Assembly (NCBI RefSeq): GCF_019083965.1
Contig: NZ_JAHRCY010000002.1
Location: forward strand, 186,001-250,000
Direction of reading: 5' to 3'
DNA: 64,000 bases
DNA from: Catellatospora tritici
GTDB taxonomy: Bacteria > Actinomycetota > Actinomycetes > Mycobacteriales > Micromonosporaceae
Positions within the stretch are counted from its first letter, which is position 1, and each line of letters starts with the position of its first letter. Shown one piece after another: positions 45,761 through 58,348 of this stretch. Below the pieces are notes generated by a model. That model was not told the origin of the DNA and did not search any database. It was given only the letters and a program-made list of their open reading frames with translations. Made by a program: the position numbers and the translations under genes.

Positions 45761-45955
45761 CGATCGGCCGCCGACCGCATCGGTAAAGGAGCGTGACATC
45801 GCGCAGCGATGTAGCGACGCGCCGATGCGGTCGGCTTCAAAGGCCGATCGCCGCGCCCGCGAAGGCGGGCGCCGGCAGCACAGCCGATCGCCGCGCCCGC
45901 GGAGGCGGGCGCCAGCAGCAGAGCCGATCGCCGCGCCCGCGGAGGCGGGCGCCAG
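45761..45955. repeat. Structured repeat with covarying stems, copy 2, plus tandem tail
   Basis: Outer arms CGATCGGCC (45761-45769) and GGCCGATCG (45842-45850) and inner arms GCCGACCGCATCG (45770-45782) and CGATGCGGTCGGC (45823-45835) pair perfectly, with bulge TTCAAA on the right. The 40-base loop (45783-45822) differs from copy 1 at only four bases. Three tandem units of 40, 40 and 33 bases starting GCCGATCGCCGCGCCCGC (45843, 45883, 45923) carry the GC hairpin and run up to the secA stop codon. Confidence 0.85.
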
Positions 45956-48796
<2,841 letters not shown>

Positions 48797-48972
48797 GGGT
48801 GTTCAACGCTCCCTAGACAGTCTGCCGACCCATCGTAGGCGCATCGGACGCGGAATCGTCACCCCTGGGGGAGAGAGCCACCAAGATCGGACAAGAAGTC
48901 CCAAAGTTCCCGCACGTCATCGCCCTAGAACCAGCGTGCGCCCAGCGCCCCGGGTATGTCAGGGTTGCCGCC

Positions 48973-49542
48973 ATGGCTTTCCGTTACGACGCGCCCCAGC
49001 CCGTGCTGCACACAGTCACCGAGGCGGGCGAGAAGATCACGTTGCGCCCCGCCGAGCTGAAGGACGCCGCAGGTGTCCTGGCCACCTGCACCGACCCGGA
49101 GACCCTGCGCTGGACCACCGTCCCGCTCGGCTACGACCACGAGATGGCGGCCGGTTTCGCCACCGAGTACGCGCCGGGCTGGTGGCAGCGCCACGAGGGC
49201 GCCTGCTGGGTCGTCGCCGACGCCGAGGACACCTACGTCGGGCAGCTCGACCTGCGCATCGGCAAGGACCCCGAGGTCGCCGATGTGGGCTTCGTCACCG
49301 CGCCGTACGCTCGCGGCCGCGGCTACATGACCGCCGCCCTGCGCGCCGCGGCCGAGTACGGGCTACGCGAGCTGGGCGTGGTGCGCGTCGAGTGGAAGGC
49401 GCACGTCGGCAACGAAGGCTCGCGCCGCGTGGCGGAGAAGGCGGGCTTCAGCTTCGAAGGGGTGCAGCGCAGCGGGTGCGCGCACCGCGGCGAGCGGCGT
49501 GACGCGTGGACCGCGGCGCTGGTGCGGGAGGACCTGGCATGA
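48973..49542 (+). CDS. GNAT acetyltransferase
   Basis: A 189-residue N-acetyltransferase of the RimJ/RimL-like branch: ITLRPAELKDA at the N-terminus, VGFVTAPYARGRGYMTAALRAAA (acetyl-CoA loop) and NEGSRRVAEKAGFSFEG. It probably acylates a protein N-terminus or a small amine. It overlaps the next gene by 4 bases, so both are co-translated. Confidence 0.9.
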   Translation: MAFRYDAPQPVLHTVTEAGEKITLRPAELKDAAGVLATCTDPETLRWTTVPLGYDHEMAAGFATEYAPGWWQRHEGACWVVADAEDTYVGQLDLRIGKDPEVADVGFVTAPYARGRGYMTAALRAAAEYGLRELGVVRVEWKAHVGNEGSRRVAEKAGFSFEGVQRSGCAHRGERRDAWTAALVREDLA

Positions 49543-50648
49543 GTGAGGCGGTCGTCGACGGGGGCGCGGTGCGACTGCGCCCGTGGACCGACGCGGACAT
49601 CGAGGACAGGGCGCGGGCCTGCGACGACCCGGAGATCGCGCGGTACCTGCCGGATCTGGCGTCGCCGCACACCACCGACGACGCCCGCCGGTGGATCGCC
49701 GAGGGTGCCCCGGCGACCTGGCAGGCGGGCGGCGCGGCCTGGGCGGTCGTCGACCCGGCCACCGACCGCCTGCTCGGCGGGGCGAGCATGCTGCCGGTCG
49801 GGCCGTCGCGCAACCACGCCGCGATCGGCTACTGGACGGCGCCGTGGGCGCGCCGTCAGGGGGTGGCCGTCGCGGCGGCCCGCGCGGTGGCGGACTGGGC
49901 CCTGCGCGAGCGCGGCTGCGTCCGCCTGGAGCTGCTCACCGCGGCCACCAACGCGGCCAGCCAGCGGGTGGCGCTGGCGGCGGGTTTCACCCGGGAGGGG
50001 GTACGGCGCGGCGCCGGGACCGACCGGTCGGGAGCGCAGACGGACCTGACCGCGTTCGTCCGGCTCGCCGCCGACTCCGGTGACCGGGTCGCCCCGGGCC
50101 TGCCCGACTTCCCCGGCGGGCAGCTGACCGACGGCCGGGTGGTGCTGCGGCGGCTGACCCTGGCCGACGCCGATGACGTGTACGCCCTGCAGAGCCTGCC
50201 CGAGGTCGCCAAGACCAACCTGGGCGGCCCGATCACCCCGGAGCACCTGCGCTACCGCTGTGAGCGGGCCGAGTCGGAGTGGCTGGCGGGCGCCCGCGCC
50301 GACTGCGCCATCCTCGACGCGGCCACCGGCGCGTTCGCGGGCGACATCGGCCTGTTCTACCAGGAACCCTTCACCCGCCAGGCGCTGATCGGCTACGGCC
50401 TGCGGCCGGAGTTCCGGGGCCGGGGCATGGCCACCAGCGCGGCGCGCCTGATCAGCGACTGGGCCCTGGAGCAGGCCGGGATCATCCGGGTGTGCGCGGG
50501 GACGTTCCCCTACAACGAGGCGTCGCGCAACGTGCTGCGGCGGGCCGGGTTCGAGCAGGAGGCCTACCTGAAGGCCAAGCTGCCGGGCCGCGACGGCGGG
50601 CGAATCGACGACATCCAGTTCGTACGGATCGCGGAGCAGTACCGCTGA
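49539..50648 (+). CDS. Tandem two-domain GNAT acetyltransferase
   Basis: A 369-residue protein with two GNAT domains: 1-178 (VRLRPWTDADIEDRA, WARRQGVAVAAARA, NAASQRVALAAGF) and about 190-369 (VVLRRLTLADADDVYAL, FRGRGMATSAARLI, NEASRNVLRRAGF). Both have an acetyl-CoA loop (first RRQGVA, second RGRGMA), so both may be active. The ATG is inside the stop of the preceding GNAT (ATGA). Together with that gene this gives three GNAT domains in a row, probably from duplication. Confidence 0.9.
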   Translation: MSEAVVDGGAVRLRPWTDADIEDRARACDDPEIARYLPDLASPHTTDDARRWIAEGAPATWQAGGAAWAVVDPATDRLLGGASMLPVGPSRNHAAIGYWTAPWARRQGVAVAAARAVADWALRERGCVRLELLTAATNAASQRVALAAGFTREGVRRGAGTDRSGAQTDLTAFVRLAADSGDRVAPGLPDFPGGQLTDGRVVLRRLTLADADDVYALQSLPEVAKTNLGGPITPEHLRYRCERAESEWLAGARADCAILDAATGAFAGDIGLFYQEPFTRQALIGYGLRPEFRGRGMATSAARLISDWALEQAGIIRVCAGTFPYNEASRNVLRRAGFEQEAYLKAKLPGRDGGRIDDIQFVRIAEQYR

Positions 50649-50658
50649 GCAGGCAAAA

Positions 50659-50713
50659 GGACGGTGACCCGGCCCCCGGCGGTGCGAGACCACCGGGTGC
50701 CAGGTCACCGTTC
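50659..50713. terminator. Terminator between GNAT and hpf genes
   Basis: GGACGGTGACC and GGTCACCGTTCC-side bases form an outer stem (ACGGTGACC / GGTCACCGT) and CCCGG-CGGT / ACC-CCGGG an inner one. It lies between convergent genes. Confidence 0.65.
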
Positions 50714-50739
50714 CCAGAGGAGGGTGACCACGAGCAACG

Positions 50740-51357
50740 TCACCAGGCGAGGGTGAGCAGGCCGTAGTCGTAGGCCCGACGGCGGTAGACCACGCAGGGC
50801 CGGCCGCTGTCCTTGTCATGGAACAGGTAGAAGTCGTGCCCGACGAGCTCCATCTGGTAGAGCGCGTCGTCGATCGTCATCGGTTCGCCGGAGAACTCCT
50901 TCTCTCGCACGATGTGCCAGGGCTGCTCCTCGTCTTCCATCGTCGCGACGGAACCGGTACGGGACAGCGAAGCGGCGGCGAGGTCACCGGGGGGTTCGAA
51001 GAGAGGCAGTCCCGCGGTCGCGGCGGCGACGGAGATCGGCGCGCGGCGGCCGCGGTGCACCCGGCGGCGGTCGGCCGCCTTGCGCATCTGGCGGTCGAGA
51101 CGTTCGATGGCCATGTCGAGTGCGCTGTAGAAGTCACCGGCGGCGCCGACGGCGCGGATAACGGGACCGCGGGTGACACAGGTGATCTCAACGTGCTGGC
51201 AGGAATCGGCTTGGCGCGGGTTGCGCTCGTGGATTAGCTCGACGTCGATTTCAATGATCTTCTGGTCGTAACGCTCGATCTTCTGCAGCTTGTCGGCCAC
51301 GTGCACCTTGTAGTGCTCGGGCACTTCGACGTTACGACCCTTGACCTCGATGTCCAC
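50740..51357 (-). CDS. hpf: Ribosome hibernation promoting factor, long form
   Basis: A 205-residue HPF. The N-terminal S30AE domain (VKGRNVEVPEHYKVHVADKL, DVELIHERNP) binds the 30S decoding centre, and the C-terminal domain (IVREKEFSGEPMTIDDALYQ, MELVGHDFYLF) dimerises ribosomes into 100S particles. GTG 51357 has GGGAGGTC upstream; in-frame codons further up lack similarity. The 271-base gap before it holds TGTCC-N8-GGACA (51376-51393) and the palindrome CTTACGTAAG (51419-51428), possible regulatory sites. Confidence 0.94.
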   Translation of the reverse strand: MDIEVKGRNVEVPEHYKVHVADKLQKIERYDQKIIEIDVELIHERNPRQADSCQHVEITCVTRGPVIRAVGAAGDFYSALDMAIERLDRQMRKAADRRRVHRGRRAPISVAAATAGLPLFEPPGDLAAASLSRTGSVATMEDEEQPWHIVREKEFSGEPMTIDDALYQMELVGHDFYLFHDKDSGRPCVVYRRRAYDYGLLTLAW

Positions 51358-51628
51358 GCCTGACCTCCCACGGTCTGTCCGAAAAACTGGACACCCCGGC
51401 GATCTGCTCCGGGGCGCACTTACGTAAGCCCCTTCCGACGCTCGTGCCACCTCTTACAGTGGCCTCCATCAGGTGGTTGGCTTCTGACGCTAGCCGCTGG
51501 ACAGCCTCTCGTCATCCCTTGTACCAAGACTGTTTTGACGAGATTCGCCCTTTCGGTACCACGCGTCACCGAGCCGTCACCGGCTGCCGATCAGGCCATT
51601 ATGCGGAAGTTTCCGGCATATTTCTCGG

Positions 51629-52369
51629 TCAGGCACGGGTCCGGCGTGTCGCGGCGAGAGTGACGCATGCATCAACCCGTACCCCCGCATTCGCCAAACA
51701 TGCCGCCGCGGCCGAAAGAGTCGCGCCCGTGGTGATGATGTCGTCGAGCAGCACCACCACCGACCCGGCGGCGGCCCGGCGCGCCGCGGCCAGCTGGCCC
51801 GGCGCCGTGGTGAACCCACCCAGCGCGGCCAGCGCCCGCTGCGCCGAGCTCAGCTGGGTAGAGTCGGCCTTGGGCAGGGCGCGCAGCGGCTGCGCCACCC
51901 CGACCCGGCGGCCCGCCTCGCGCAGCCGGGCGGCTGTGCCCCGCGACAGCAGCAGCATGTGGTCGCCATGGCGCGCCCGCGCCGCCGCGGCCGTGTCCGG
52001 CACGTGCAGCAGCAGCACCGGGGAGCTCGGCACCACGGCGGCGACCGCCTCGGCCAGCAGCGCGCCCAGCGGCCGGGCCAGCCGGTGCCGACCGCGTTCC
52101 TTGTACGCCAGCAGCAGCTCCCGCAGCCGCCCGTCGTAGTCGCCGAGGGTGACGCACTCGGGCAGGCCGTCCGGCGCGGGCTGCGGCCGGGTGGGCCGGG
52201 CCCGCAGGCCCTCCAGCTCGCGGGCGCAGCCTTCGCAGACCTCGAACCGCAGCGGCAGGCCCTCCTGCCCGCACCCGGCGCAGGCGGCGGGCAGCACCAG
52301 GTCGCTCAGCGCACCCCACAGGGCGGTCGCGGCGGCACCCGCCCGAGCACGGCGGACCCCCGGCGGCAC
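51629..52369 (-). CDS. ComF family phosphoribosyltransferase-like protein
   Basis: A 246-residue ComF-type protein: N-terminal zinc ribbon (CAGCGQEG ... CEGCARE), then a PRTase fold with the PRPP loop VVVLLDDIITTGATL. In competent bacteria ComF acts in DNA uptake; in actinobacteria its role is unclear. It lies 3 bases after lpqB, as in the conserved mtrAB-lpqB-comF-hpf order. Confidence 0.92.
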   Translation of the reverse strand: MPPGVRRARAGAAATALWGALSDLVLPAACAGCGQEGLPLRFEVCEGCARELEGLRARPTRPQPAPDGLPECVTLGDYDGRLRELLLAYKERGRHRLARPLGALLAEAVAAVVPSSPVLLLHVPDTAAAARARHGDHMLLLSRGTAARLREAGRRVGVAQPLRALPKADSTQLSSAQRALAALGGFTTAPGQLAAARRAAAGSVVVLLDDIITTGATLSAAAACLANAGVRVDACVTLAATRRTRA

Positions 52370-52372
52370 GGC

Positions 52373-54217
52373 TCAGCCCTCGAAGCAGGCGGCGGAGACG
52401 GTCGGCGGCGTCGGCGGGCTGGGCGAGGCCGTGGGCGAGAGTGCCGAGGCCGAGGCCGAAGGTGTGGGCGTGGGCGACGACACCAGGAACTGGCTCAGTG
52501 GCTCAGGGTCGCGGATGGTGTTGCCGAACACCTGGTACGCCGAGCCGTCCATGTCGAGCAGCAGGTTCAGGCCCGGACCGGTGATCGGGTTGTCGACGTA
52601 CGCGACCAGGTTCGAGATCTCGGTGTGCAGCCGGGCCGGGCTCAGCTTGTCCGAGCGCAGCACCCCGTCCACGGTGATCTCGAAGAGCAGCACCTCCTGG
52701 TCGGGGCTGAGCCCGGCGATGACCAGGTGGTCCTCCTTGGTGAAGGCCACCCCCTTCAGGTCGCTGAGCCCGGTCGGCACCAGTCTCGGCTGGCCGATCG
52801 AGAACGAGGTGACCCGGTTGGAATCGCGGATCAGCGTGGCCACGTACAGCTTTCCGCCGATGACCAGCGCCATCCGGCGGCCGTCGGGGGCCACCGACAT
52901 CGCGGTGACCTTGCCGGGCAGTCGTTCGGCGTGCACGGGCGCGTGCCCGCCCTCGACGTCCACGGCATAGATCTCGCCGTTCACGATCACCAGGAGTTTG
53001 GACTTGCCACGGTCTAGCCAGGTCGGTGCCGACATGCTCTCGCCGTCAAGCCCGCTGTACAGGATCCGGTCGACCGCGCCGATCCACAGCTGGTGGTGGC
53101 CGTAGCGCTTGCGCACCAGCGCCACCGCCTCCGCCCGGCGCGACACCGCGGCGACGACAACGTTCTGGTTGACGTTGCCCAGCGCCAGCGGCGCGGTGGC
53201 CGGGCCCGAGCGCAGGCGGTGCAGGCTGCCGTCGACCACCGCGTAGCGGCGCGGCTCGTCCGCCAGCGTGCCCTCGAGCACCGCCGCGTTCTTCGACAGG
53301 TAGGCCGTGCTCGTGGTGACGGGCACGCCCTCGGTGCGCAACTGCAGGCCACGGTTGGAGCGGTCCGGCCGCAGGGTCCACCACAGCTGCGCGGCCAGGT
53401 TGTCCAGCGCGGTCGCGTCGGAGACGCTGGCGGTCAGGTTGACCGTCACGTTGTCGGCGCTCAACGTGATGTTGCCCCGCCGCGCGGTGCCCTCGGGCAG
53501 GCGCGCCACCGCCCGGTCCAGCCACGACGACGGCCCGTTGACCAGCCATTCCAGCAGTCGGTTGCCCTGCTGTTCCGGCGGCACCGCGCGCGGCAGGTAG
53601 CGCAGGTCGGGCACGAGCGTCGAGGCGTCCCCGCTGCTGAGGAAGTAGATGGGCCGCACGTCGTAGTATTTCGCCACCGCCGTGTCGATGAGCAGCAGGT
53701 CGTTGGGCGGCTTGGTGATGACCAACCCCGGCCCGGTCGCCGACTTCTCCACCTCGATGGTGTAGGTCTTCTGGGTCAGCCGGGGCGGCTCGATCCGCCC
53801 GTCCGGCGTCAGCACGCCGAGGTGCTGCACCGAGAAGTAGACGCCCTTGACGTCGGTGCGGGTCGGCTGCGTGGTGAGCCGGACGAGGTTCACCTCGGTG
53901 CCGGGACTCCACTCCTCGATCGCCGCGGGGCTGAGGTAGCTCTTGAGCACCTCCATCACCTGCGCGTGCGAAGCCTGCGTCCCGTGGTCGCCCGCCGACG
54001 CCTGGAGAAACTCCGTCACCAGCACGCTGGGCACCTCGGTGGGTGTGCGCTTGGGCGGAGTGGCCAGGGCGGCCGGCGCCACGCCGGGTCCGGCCGTGGG
54101 GCCCGGCCCATCGCGCACCACCTCGTCGCCGGGGCTGATGCCGCAGGCACCCAACGCCAGCGCGGCGCCGGCCCCGGAGAACAGGCCGAGCAGGCGGCGC
54201 CGGTCAAGCCCGGTCAC
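52373..54217 (-). CDS. lpqB: Lipoprotein LpqB
   Basis: A 614-residue lipoprotein that associates with the MtrAB system. The signal peptide ends in the lipobox LGAC (C25). A GerMN-like domain follows (about 60-300), then a beta-propeller-like region. It influences MtrA phosphorylation and cell division in mycobacteria and Streptomyces. The GTG overlaps the mtrB stop (GTGA). Confidence 0.94.
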   Translation of the reverse strand: MTGLDRRRLLGLFSGAGAALALGACGISPGDEVVRDGPGPTAGPGVAPAALATPPKRTPTEVPSVLVTEFLQASAGDHGTQASHAQVMEVLKSYLSPAAIEEWSPGTEVNLVRLTTQPTRTDVKGVYFSVQHLGVLTPDGRIEPPRLTQKTYTIEVEKSATGPGLVITKPPNDLLLIDTAVAKYYDVRPIYFLSSGDASTLVPDLRYLPRAVPPEQQGNRLLEWLVNGPSSWLDRAVARLPEGTARRGNITLSADNVTVNLTASVSDATALDNLAAQLWWTLRPDRSNRGLQLRTEGVPVTTSTAYLSKNAAVLEGTLADEPRRYAVVDGSLHRLRSGPATAPLALGNVNQNVVVAAVSRRAEAVALVRKRYGHHQLWIGAVDRILYSGLDGESMSAPTWLDRGKSKLLVIVNGEIYAVDVEGGHAPVHAERLPGKVTAMSVAPDGRRMALVIGGKLYVATLIRDSNRVTSFSIGQPRLVPTGLSDLKGVAFTKEDHLVIAGLSPDQEVLLFEITVDGVLRSDKLSPARLHTEISNLVAYVDNPITGPGLNLLLDMDGSAYQVFGNTIRDPEPLSQFLVSSPTPTPSASASALSPTASPSPPTPPTVSAACFEG

Positions 54218-56004
54218 GCCGCGGCTCCCTGCGGACGCGCCCGGTCCTGCGCACCGTCGCGCGGGGCGGGCAGCTCGGCGGGCACCAGCGGCAGCGGCGA
54301 GCCGACGAGGCGGCCGCCGGCGCGCACGGGCAGGGTCAGCCGGAACTGGGCGCCCCGGCCGGGCGCGCCCCAGGCCTCCAGCCAGCCGCCGTGCAGGCGG
54401 GCGTCCTCCAGGCTGATGGACAGCCCGAGGCCGGTGCCGCCGGTCTGCCTGGCCCGGGACGGGTCGGCCCGCCAGAACCGGTTGAACACCAGCTTCTCCT
54501 CCCCCGCCTTCAGCCCCACGCCGTGGTCGCGCACCGTGATCGCGACGGCCCGGTTGTCCACCCCCAGCGTCACCACCACCGGCTTGCCCTCGGCGTGGTC
54601 GACCGCGTTGCCGACCAGGTTGCGCAGGATGCGCTCCACCCGGCGACCGTCGATCTCCGCGATCACCGGCGGGTCGGGCGCGACCAGCTCCAGCGACACG
54701 TTCAGGCGCTCGGCGACCGGCTCCAGTCGCTCGGTCACCCGGCGCACCACGGTGACCAGGTCCGTCGGCTCGGCGTCAAGCATGGCGAACCCCGCGTCGA
54801 AGCGGCTGATCTCCAGCAGGTCGGTCAACAGCTCCTCGAACCGATCCAGCTCGCCCAGCAGCAGCTCGGCGCTGCGGGCCACGGCCGGTTCGAAGCTGTC
54901 GCGCTCGGAGTGGATCAGGTCGGCCGCCATCCGGACGGTGGTCAGCGGCGTACGCAGCTCGTGCGAGACGTCGGAGGTGAACCGCCGCTGCAGGCGCGAC
55001 ATCTCCTCCAGCCGGACGATCTGCCGCTGCAGGTTGGCCGCCATCTGGTTGAACGCGTCCGCCAGCAGGGCCAGCTCGTCCTCGCCCTTGACGGCCATCC
55101 GCTGGTCGAGCAGGCCTGCCGACAGGCGCTGGGCGGTCCGGGCGGCGACGCGCACCGGGCTGACCGTCGCCCGGGTGACCAGCGCCGTCACGACCCCCAG
55201 CAGGAGGACCAGCGCCGCGCCGATGTAGTTGATGGTCGACCGGATGTCCTCGGCGATGGCCATCTGGCTGTCGACGGGGAAGAGGTAGTAGAGCTGCACC
55301 GAACCGTGCTTCCAGCGGGTCGGGACGGGCGAGCCGTACACGAGGTAGGTGCCCTGGCCCTCGTCGCCGCCTAGGTCGGCGGTGACGTACTGATGGCTGG
55401 ACCCGCCCGCCATCACGTCGTCCTCCAGGGCCTTGGTGATGGCCTTGCCGACGTCGTGACCCTGCGGCCACACCAGGCCCTCGCTGGGCAGCGTCCGCGC
55501 GGGCTCGTCCTTGAACCGCATCGCCACCACCACGCCGCTGGCGTCCGAGCGCTGCCCGGCCAGGGAGCTGAGCAGCAGCGTGATGTCTTGGGTGATCTTG
55601 GGGTCCTCGGCGGTGAGCATGATGTTCATCTGCTCGGTCGCGTCGACGACGCCGTTGTCGAACCGCTGCTTGGCCTCCTGCCCGACACCGCCCAGCAGCG
55701 CGTCGGTGCTGCGCTTGGCGACCAGGTAGCCGAACCCGCCGACCAGCACGCTGGAGGACAGCAGGGTGATGGTGACCATGCGCAGCTGCAGCGAGCGGCG
55801 CCAGGTGCGCCGACCCTGCCGCAGCACGGGCGCGACCTTGCGTGCCGCCGGGCGCAGCGCGGGCACCCGGGCGGCCCGGCGGACCAGGCGGCCGAGCCCG
55901 GTCGCCAGCCGGGCGGCCCGCGAGGCGGACGCGCCGGAGCGGCCGTCGTCGTCGCCCTCGGCGGCGCTGGACAGCAGGTCGGGGCGGGGGGCGGGGGTGG
56001 TCAC
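54214..56004 (-). CDS. mtrB: Sensor histidine kinase MtrB
   Basis: A 596-residue membrane kinase: cytosolic basic N-terminus, two helices (about 77-95 and 252-272) flanking an extracellular sensor domain, HAMP linker, HisKA box SDVSHELRTPL and HATPase_c (NLVGNAVDHAEG, DHGVGL, GTGLGLSI). It controls MtrA, the regulator of division and cell-wall genes. Order and overlap with lpqB are conserved; 13 bases separate it from mtrA. GTG start. Confidence 0.95.
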   Translation of the reverse strand: MTTPAPRPDLLSSAAEGDDDGRSGASASRAARLATGLGRLVRRAARVPALRPAARKVAPVLRQGRRTWRRSLQLRMVTITLLSSSVLVGGFGYLVAKRSTDALLGGVGQEAKQRFDNGVVDATEQMNIMLTAEDPKITQDITLLLSSLAGQRSDASGVVVAMRFKDEPARTLPSEGLVWPQGHDVGKAITKALEDDVMAGGSSHQYVTADLGGDEGQGTYLVYGSPVPTRWKHGSVQLYYLFPVDSQMAIAEDIRSTINYIGAALVLLLGVVTALVTRATVSPVRVAARTAQRLSAGLLDQRMAVKGEDELALLADAFNQMAANLQRQIVRLEEMSRLQRRFTSDVSHELRTPLTTVRMAADLIHSERDSFEPAVARSAELLLGELDRFEELLTDLLEISRFDAGFAMLDAEPTDLVTVVRRVTERLEPVAERLNVSLELVAPDPPVIAEIDGRRVERILRNLVGNAVDHAEGKPVVVTLGVDNRAVAITVRDHGVGLKAGEEKLVFNRFWRADPSRARQTGGTGLGLSISLEDARLHGGWLEAWGAPGRGAQFRLTLPVRAGGRLVGSPLPLVPAELPAPRDGAQDRARPQGAAA

Positions 56005-56017
56005 AGCGTGGGCAAGA

Positions 56018-56707
56018 CTAGCTGGTCCCGGCCTTGTAGCCCACCCCGCGAACCGTCAAGATGATCTCTGGACGCTCCGGGTCCGGCTCGATCTTGGCGC
56101 GCAGCCGCTGCACGTGCACGTTCACCAGTCGGGTGTCGGCCGAGTGCCGGTAACCCCAGACCTGCTCCAGCAGCACCTCGCGGGTGAACACCTGGCGCGG
56201 CTTGCGGGCCAGCGCCACCAGCAGGTCGAACTCCAGCGGCGTCAGCTTCACCTCGTCGCCGTTGCGGGTCACCGTGTGCGCGGGCACGTCGATGACGATC
56301 TGGTTGTTCGGCGGCCCGATGGTCAGCAGCTCGGGCGTGACGTCCTCACCCCGGCGCAGCCGCGCCCGCACCCGGGCGACCAGCTCCTTGGGCTTGAACG
56401 GCTTGACCACGTAGTCGTCGGCGCCGGACTCCAGCCCGAGCACCACGTCGACGGTGTCGCTCTTGGCGGTCAGCATCACGATCGGCACCCCGGACTCGGC
56501 GCGGATCGCGCGGCACACGTCCAGGCCGCTCATCCCCGGCAGCATCAGGTCCAGCAGCACCACGTCCGGGCGCGCCTCGCGGAACGCCGCCAGCGCGCGC
56601 TCACCGTCGGCGACGAACGCCGGGACGAACCCCTCGCTGCGCAGCACGATGCCGAGCATCTCCGCCAGGGCGGGATCGTCGTCCACAACCAGGACTCGGG
56701 CCCTCAT
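56018..56707 (-). CDS. mtrA: Response regulator MtrA
   Basis: A 229-residue OmpR-type regulator: receiver with phospho-acceptor D53 (LLDLMLPG) and switch Lys in VVKPF, then a winged helix (LTPLEFDLLVALARKPRQVF, WGYRHSADTRLVNVHVQRLR). It is near-invariant in actinobacteria and regulates peptidoglycan hydrolases, dnaA and oriC activity. ATG 56707 has GGAG upstream. First gene of the mtrA-mtrB-lpqB unit; 217 bases separate it from the divergent membrane cluster. Confidence 0.97.
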   Translation of the reverse strand: MRARVLVVDDDPALAEMLGIVLRSEGFVPAFVADGERALAAFREARPDVVLLDLMLPGMSGLDVCRAIRAESGVPIVMLTAKSDTVDVVLGLESGADDYVVKPFKPKELVARVRARLRRGEDVTPELLTIGPPNNQIVIDVPAHTVTRNGDEVKLTPLEFDLLVALARKPRQVFTREVLLEQVWGYRHSADTRLVNVHVQRLRAKIEPDPERPEIILTVRGVGYKAGTS

Positions 56708-56924
56708 CCATTTGCTCCAGGCAGCATCAGCTCGTTCATGTCGTCCAATATTCCATCCCATCCCGCAAGACACGAACCGCCTTCGCGGATCTCGTCCGAT
56801 CGGCCAGGGTGGGGACCCCGCGACCGGCCACGCCCCGCGAGGGTGGGACCACGCGACTGGCCTCGGCGTGCCAGGATGACGGGCGCTGCCCCACCCCCAC
56901 CCCGACACCCCCTCGGAGCACCTC

Positions 56925-57776
56925 TTGGACCGCGCCGCGCCGGCCGCGCACCAGCCGCCGTACGAGCGAGCCGTGCCGCTTCGCCCGCTCACCCTCGGCG
57001 AGCTGCTGGACGCGGCGATGCAGCTGGTGCACCGCAACGGGCGGACGCTGCTCATGGTGGCCGCCGTGCTGGCCGCACTCGAGCAGCTGGTGCTGTACCC
57101 GATCCGGCTCGGCGAGGGCTACCACCCGGCCTCGGGCCCACCCGACCTGTTCTCCGGGTACTGGACGGTGTTCGCGCTCGGCATGGGCCTGGAAGCGATG
57201 ATCATCACGGCGCTGGGCCTGGTGACCGGCCGCGCCGTGGTCGCCGACGTCGCGAGCGTGCCCGCGCGCCAACTCGGCCGGTTCCGCCCCGGCATCATCG
57301 CCAAGACCGCCCTGCTCGCGCTGATCGCGGGCGTGCCCGCGCTGCTCGGCGCGTTCCTCGGGCCGGTGTGGCTGGTCGGCTACCCGCTGTTCGGGCTCGC
57401 CGCGGTCGTGCTGTACGTCGAACGCCAGGGCCTGTTCCGGACGCTGGGCCGAGCCAGTGCCGTCGCCTTCCGGGGCGGCTTGCGCGTGCTGGGCGTGCGG
57501 GTGCTGGGCTACCTCGCCTGGGCCCTGCTGCGCTTCGGCTTCTTCCTCGGCGTCGTGGCCGGGCAGGACTTCCTCTCGCTGGACAACGCGGACTACGACT
57601 GGGTGCTGATCCCGAGCTTCGTGCTGGCCAACACCGTGGCGTACGCCTGCCTGGCCGCCCTGGACGCCGCGTTGCTGATCGAGTCGCGCGCCCGGGTCGA
57701 GGGCCTGGACATCTGGCTCAACCGGGCCGCGCTGCGCCGCCCGCTCTCCGCCGACCTGCTGGCGGCCACGCGATGA
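56925..57776 (+). CDS. Polytopic membrane protein, GDPD-domain-associated type
   Basis: A 283-residue protein with about six helices and the N-terminal pattern PLTLGELLDAAMQLVHRN of glycerophosphodiester-phosphodiesterase membrane-domain-like proteins. No catalytic domain. It is the first of five same-strand genes (this, DUF4129, DUF4350, MoxR, DUF58) joined by 1-4-base overlaps. TTG start supported by GGAG 6 bases upstream. Its role is probably structural in the membrane complex of the cluster. Confidence 0.8.
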   Translation: MDRAAPAAHQPPYERAVPLRPLTLGELLDAAMQLVHRNGRTLLMVAAVLAALEQLVLYPIRLGEGYHPASGPPDLFSGYWTVFALGMGLEAMIITALGLVTGRAVVADVASVPARQLGRFRPGIIAKTALLALIAGVPALLGAFLGPVWLVGYPLFGLAAVVLYVERQGLFRTLGRASAVAFRGGLRVLGVRVLGYLAWALLRFGFFLGVVAGQDFLSLDNADYDWVLIPSFVLANTVAYACLAALDAALLIESRARVEGLDIWLNRAALRRPLSADLLAATR

Positions 57777-58348
57777 GGTGGTGGAACGAGACGGTCGCCG
57801 CCTGGAGCGACCAGATGTCGCTGGGTCTGACGCTGCTGTGCCTGCTCGTGCTCGCCGGGGTGACCGGCCTGCTCTGGTACACCTGGCCCGCCTGGCTGCC
57901 GAACCGGTGGAACCTGCGCCAGGGCTGGGGCAGCCGCGCCAAGCGCGCCAAGCGCGCCGAGGAGCCCATCGTGGTCACCGAGGAGCAGCTCGACGCCGTC
58001 GAGGCGGCGGTCGAGGAGCTGCCGGAGGTCGCCCCCGTCGTCTTCACCACGCTGGCCGACCGGCTCGCCGCCCAGGGGCGCTACGCCGAGGCGGTCCGGG
58101 AGCGGCTGCGCGCCATGGTGCGCGAGCTGGTCGACCGCGACGTGGTCACCAACCAGCCGGGGCTGACCGTGACCGAGCTGGCCCGTGCGGCGGGCACCGC
58201 CCGGCCCGAGATCGCCCCCGCGGTGACGACCGCGACCGAGACCTTCTCCACCATCTGGTACGGCAAGCGCCCCGCCACCGCCGACCACGACGCCGCGGTC
58301 AGGGACTGCCTCGACCGCGTCCACGAGCAGCTGCGAGGCCGGGCATGA
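57773..58348 (+). CDS. DUF4129 domain membrane protein
   Basis: A 191-residue protein with one membrane helix (about 17-37) and a cytosolic DUF4129 domain (GRYAEAVRERLRAMVRELVDRDVV, LTVTELARAAG). It is regularly found beside MoxR, DUF58 and DUF4350 genes. Coupled by 4-base overlaps on both sides. The function of the cluster is unproven; a role in membrane-protein or envelope assembly is the usual guess. Confidence 0.88.
   Translation: MRWWNETVAAWSDQMSLGLTLLCLLVLAGVTGLLWYTWPAWLPNRWNLRQGWGSRAKRAKRAEEPIVVTEEQLDAVEAAVEELPEVAPVVFTTLADRLAAQGRYAEAVRERLRAMVRELVDRDVVTNQPGLTVTELARAAGTARPEIAPAVTTATETFSTIWYGKRPATADHDAAVRDCLDRVHEQLRGRA

Noticed and set aside
45843..45955. Three 40-bp units considered as CRISPR
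   Set aside because: The whole unit is repeated without variable spacers and it is part of the structured element.
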